Assembly (NCBI GenBank): GCA_014904845.1
Contig: MU119973.1
Coordinates: forward strand, 1 to 11,001
DNA length: 11,001 bases
DNA from: Acephala macrosclerotiorum
Taxonomy: Eukaryota > Ascomycota > Leotiomycetes > Helotiales > Mollisiaceae
Reading direction: 5' to 3'
The notes beneath the pieces are model-generated. The model saw nothing but the letters and a program-made list of their open reading frames with translations, had not been told where the DNA came from and did no database searches. This document shows positions 9,181 through 11,001 of this stretch, piece after piece. The number at the start of each line of letters is the position of its first letter. The first letter of the stretch is position 1. Both the position numbers and the translations under genes were made by a program.

Positions 9181-10260
9181 AGTTTATTACAATCGAATTT
9201 AATTGCATTAAAATAATTTCAATTTCAATTAAAAAACGCAAAATTAATCGAAAAATTAAAAATAGATTATTTGTAATTGAAAATAAATACGTAAAACGAG
9301 AATATTTATTTGAATTATTAAATTAAATTTAAAACAATTTTTTTAAATTTGATATTTTTAATTTTCAATTTTCGATATTAATCGCATTTTTCGTATATAT
9401 CGTATTAATTGCTTTTTTTGAAATCAATAAACTACTAAACAATAATAATAATAATAATAATATTATTTTTTTTTTTAATAATAATTATTCGAATTATTCT
9501 TAAAATATTACTTAATATTTAATAATTTTAAAACGATTAAAATAATTTTCGAGAATAAAATTTCGTAAATTAATTCGAGAATTTATTAATTACAATATTC
9601 GAAATAAAATACTATAAAAAAATACTATTAAATTTTATTTATTTCGATTTATTTTAAACGATTTAAAATAACGTATAATAATTATAATTAAACTATATAA
9701 TAAATTCGAATATATTGAAAAAAAAAATATTTACTATCGAGTAATTAATTAATACTACTAAAAAAAGTATTATAAAAACGTTTAAAATTTTATAGTAAAT
9801 TGTAGTAATTATTAATACAAAAACAAAAAAAAACACAAAAAAACTCTATATTTTTAAAAAGTAATTTTATTATTTTATTGTATTAAAATAAATATAATTA
9901 AATTTTCGTAATATAAAATATTTAATAGTTTAATTATAGTACGAAATGATTTTTTCGATTAAATTAAAATCAAATTAATAAAAAATTCGATTTCTAAAGA
10001 AATTACTAAATTCATTTATAATAATATTATTTATAGATACAATATTTTTAATCACATAAAATTAAACGAAGAATTTGAATTCAAAAGAATTATTATTAAA
10101 AAATTAAATAAATTTAAAATTAAACGAATTATTATTTTTGTATATAATTCAAAAACAAACAAAATAATTAAATAAAAATATCAATTTATTATTGTTATAT
10201 TAATTATTTTAACGAAAAAAAACAAAAAAAATTGATTAAAACATTTATTAATTGTTTTTT
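9181..10260. other. AT-rich gene-free stretch, slightly higher CAA/TTG content
   Basis: Positions 9181-9440 keep more non-CpG G and C than the sequence before them (CAATT, ATTGC, TTGAA), then the usual CpG-rich pattern returns in 9481-9780. Around 9800-9850 there is a short A-rich, CAC/CAAAA-bearing patch. No frame, RNA or regulatory signal can be supported. Confidence 0.6.
9440..9462 (+). repeat. AAT trinucleotide microsatellite
   Basis: About seven AAT units run without interruption, followed by an ATTATT stretch that lets the tract pair with itself. This is a simple-sequence repeat with no sign of function. Confidence 0.75.
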
Positions 10261-11001
10261 TTGCGAATCGAACGATTATTTATAAATTAATTAAATATAT
10301 ATTATTTTATATGATTTATAGTAAAGAAATTGTTTTATTTATTAAAATTTGATTTTTTATTTGAAAAATTTTTAATTGAAATAAAATATATAATTGAACG
10401 AAATTTTTTAAATTAAAAACTAAATAAATTGAAATACGAAATAAAAATATAAAAAAATCGAAATTGAAAAAAAAATATAATTACAAATAAAATTAAATAT
10501 ATTTTAACGTTTATTACTAAATACGAAAAAAATTAATTTAAAAAAAAAATTTCGTTTTAATATATAATATTAAATTTATTGATTAAAATATATTTAAAAA
10601 TATTAAATTATTATATAAATAATTGAATTTATATTAAATTTATTAAATAAATTAATTGAAAAAAAATTATTTGTTCGAAAAATATATATTAAAAATTATT
10701 TAAAGAAATTTATTAAAAAAAATAAATATTGAGATTTTTTGAATAATAATAAAAATGAGAATATTATTAAATTTATTGATTTTAATAATAATAAAAATAT
10801 AAATATAAAAAAAAAAGCGATTAAAAAATTTTGTAATAAGTAAAATATTTAAGAAATTAAAAAAAGAATTAAAATTGTAATTTGTATTTTTGAATTTAAT
10901 AAAATCGAAAAAAAACAAATATATACGATTTTTTGAAAATTGAGTAAATAAGAAAAATTCGTTAAATTTTGAAATAATAGCGATTTTTTAATCGAAAAAA
11001 T
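10261..11001. other. G-over-C skewed AT-rich segment; no credible gene
   Basis: From about 10300 plus-strand G exceeds C, and in 10621-10980 I count 29 G and 6 C. The G are mainly TTG and ATG (14) or AG (10), with only 5 in CpG. The plus strand has thus lost nearly all of its C while the minus strand has kept some. A 72-codon minus-strand frame at 10700-10918 is almost entirely Phe, Ile, Asn and Lys and mirrors this T-rich composition; I do not treat it as a gene. Confidence 0.6.

Noticed and set aside
10700..10918. 72-codon minus-strand open frame
   Set aside because: The product is almost only Phe, Ile, Asn, Lys and Leu with no domain. It lies in a segment whose plus strand is A- and G-rich, so its complement lacks stop codons by composition. 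It looks like chance.
1..11001. Mitochondrial or plastid genome, or a reduced bacterial symbiont genome
   Set aside because: Those are densely coding with recognisable rRNA, tRNA or respiratory and ribosomal genes. None is visible here, and the CpG-only pattern is not typical of them.
1..11001. CRISPR array, tRNA or rRNA genes, telomere repeats
   Set aside because: I found no regularly spaced direct repeats, no cloverleaf with conserved TTCRA-type loop, no GC-rich rRNA core and no TTAGGG-like array on either strand.
1..11001. Yeast-type ARS or TATA matches
   Set aside because: Such T/A-rich consensus sites occur by chance dozens of times at this composition and carry no information here.

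Overview
This window is a gene-poor, extremely AT-rich stretch of DNA. By hand count, GC is about 3% in 1-180, 10% in 2701-3000, 9% in 6901-7200 and 10% in 10621-10980. I see no intact protein gene, rRNA, tRNA or CRISPR array. The surviving G and C bases are not random. In much of the window nearly every C is followed by G: in 1141-1320, 15 of 19 C and 15 of 16 G lie in CpG. Most other C appears to have become T, and most other G to have become A. This pattern fits DNA saturated by repeat-induced point mutation (RIP) or a similar C-to-T process, as in AT-isochores, centromeres and dead-transposon deserts of filamentous ascomycete fungi. The fungal assignment is an inference; another very AT-rich eukaryote is not excluded.

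Layout: 1-3020 is AT-rich, CpG-only desert with two runs of about 100 bp lacking any G or C and a CpG-denser patch at about 901-1560. Positions 3021-3399 hold the standout object, a near-complete inverted repeat of about 379 bp. It has two arms of about 188 bp (about 84% identical, 28 of 29 substitutions being transitions) and almost no loop. It is richer in GC (about 23%) and has ordinary dinucleotides, so it is either younger than its surroundings or has been spared. Each arm carries a CACGTG box in a context that matches the Cbf1/CDEI consensus. Positions 3400 to about 4060 are a milder, TpG-rich flank. From about 4060 to 9180 the desert resumes, with one possible relic reading frame (5241-5525, with another open run in the same frame at 5937-6134). 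From 9180 to 11001 it is again AT-rich, ending in a strongly G-over-C segment.

No genes can be said to work together here. The best reading is heterochromatin or a decayed repeat block into which a palindromic element was inserted or in which one was retained. A centromere core, a foldback (MITE-like) transposon and an RNA-hairpin source are the main functional hypotheses for the palindrome; none can be settled from sequence alone.
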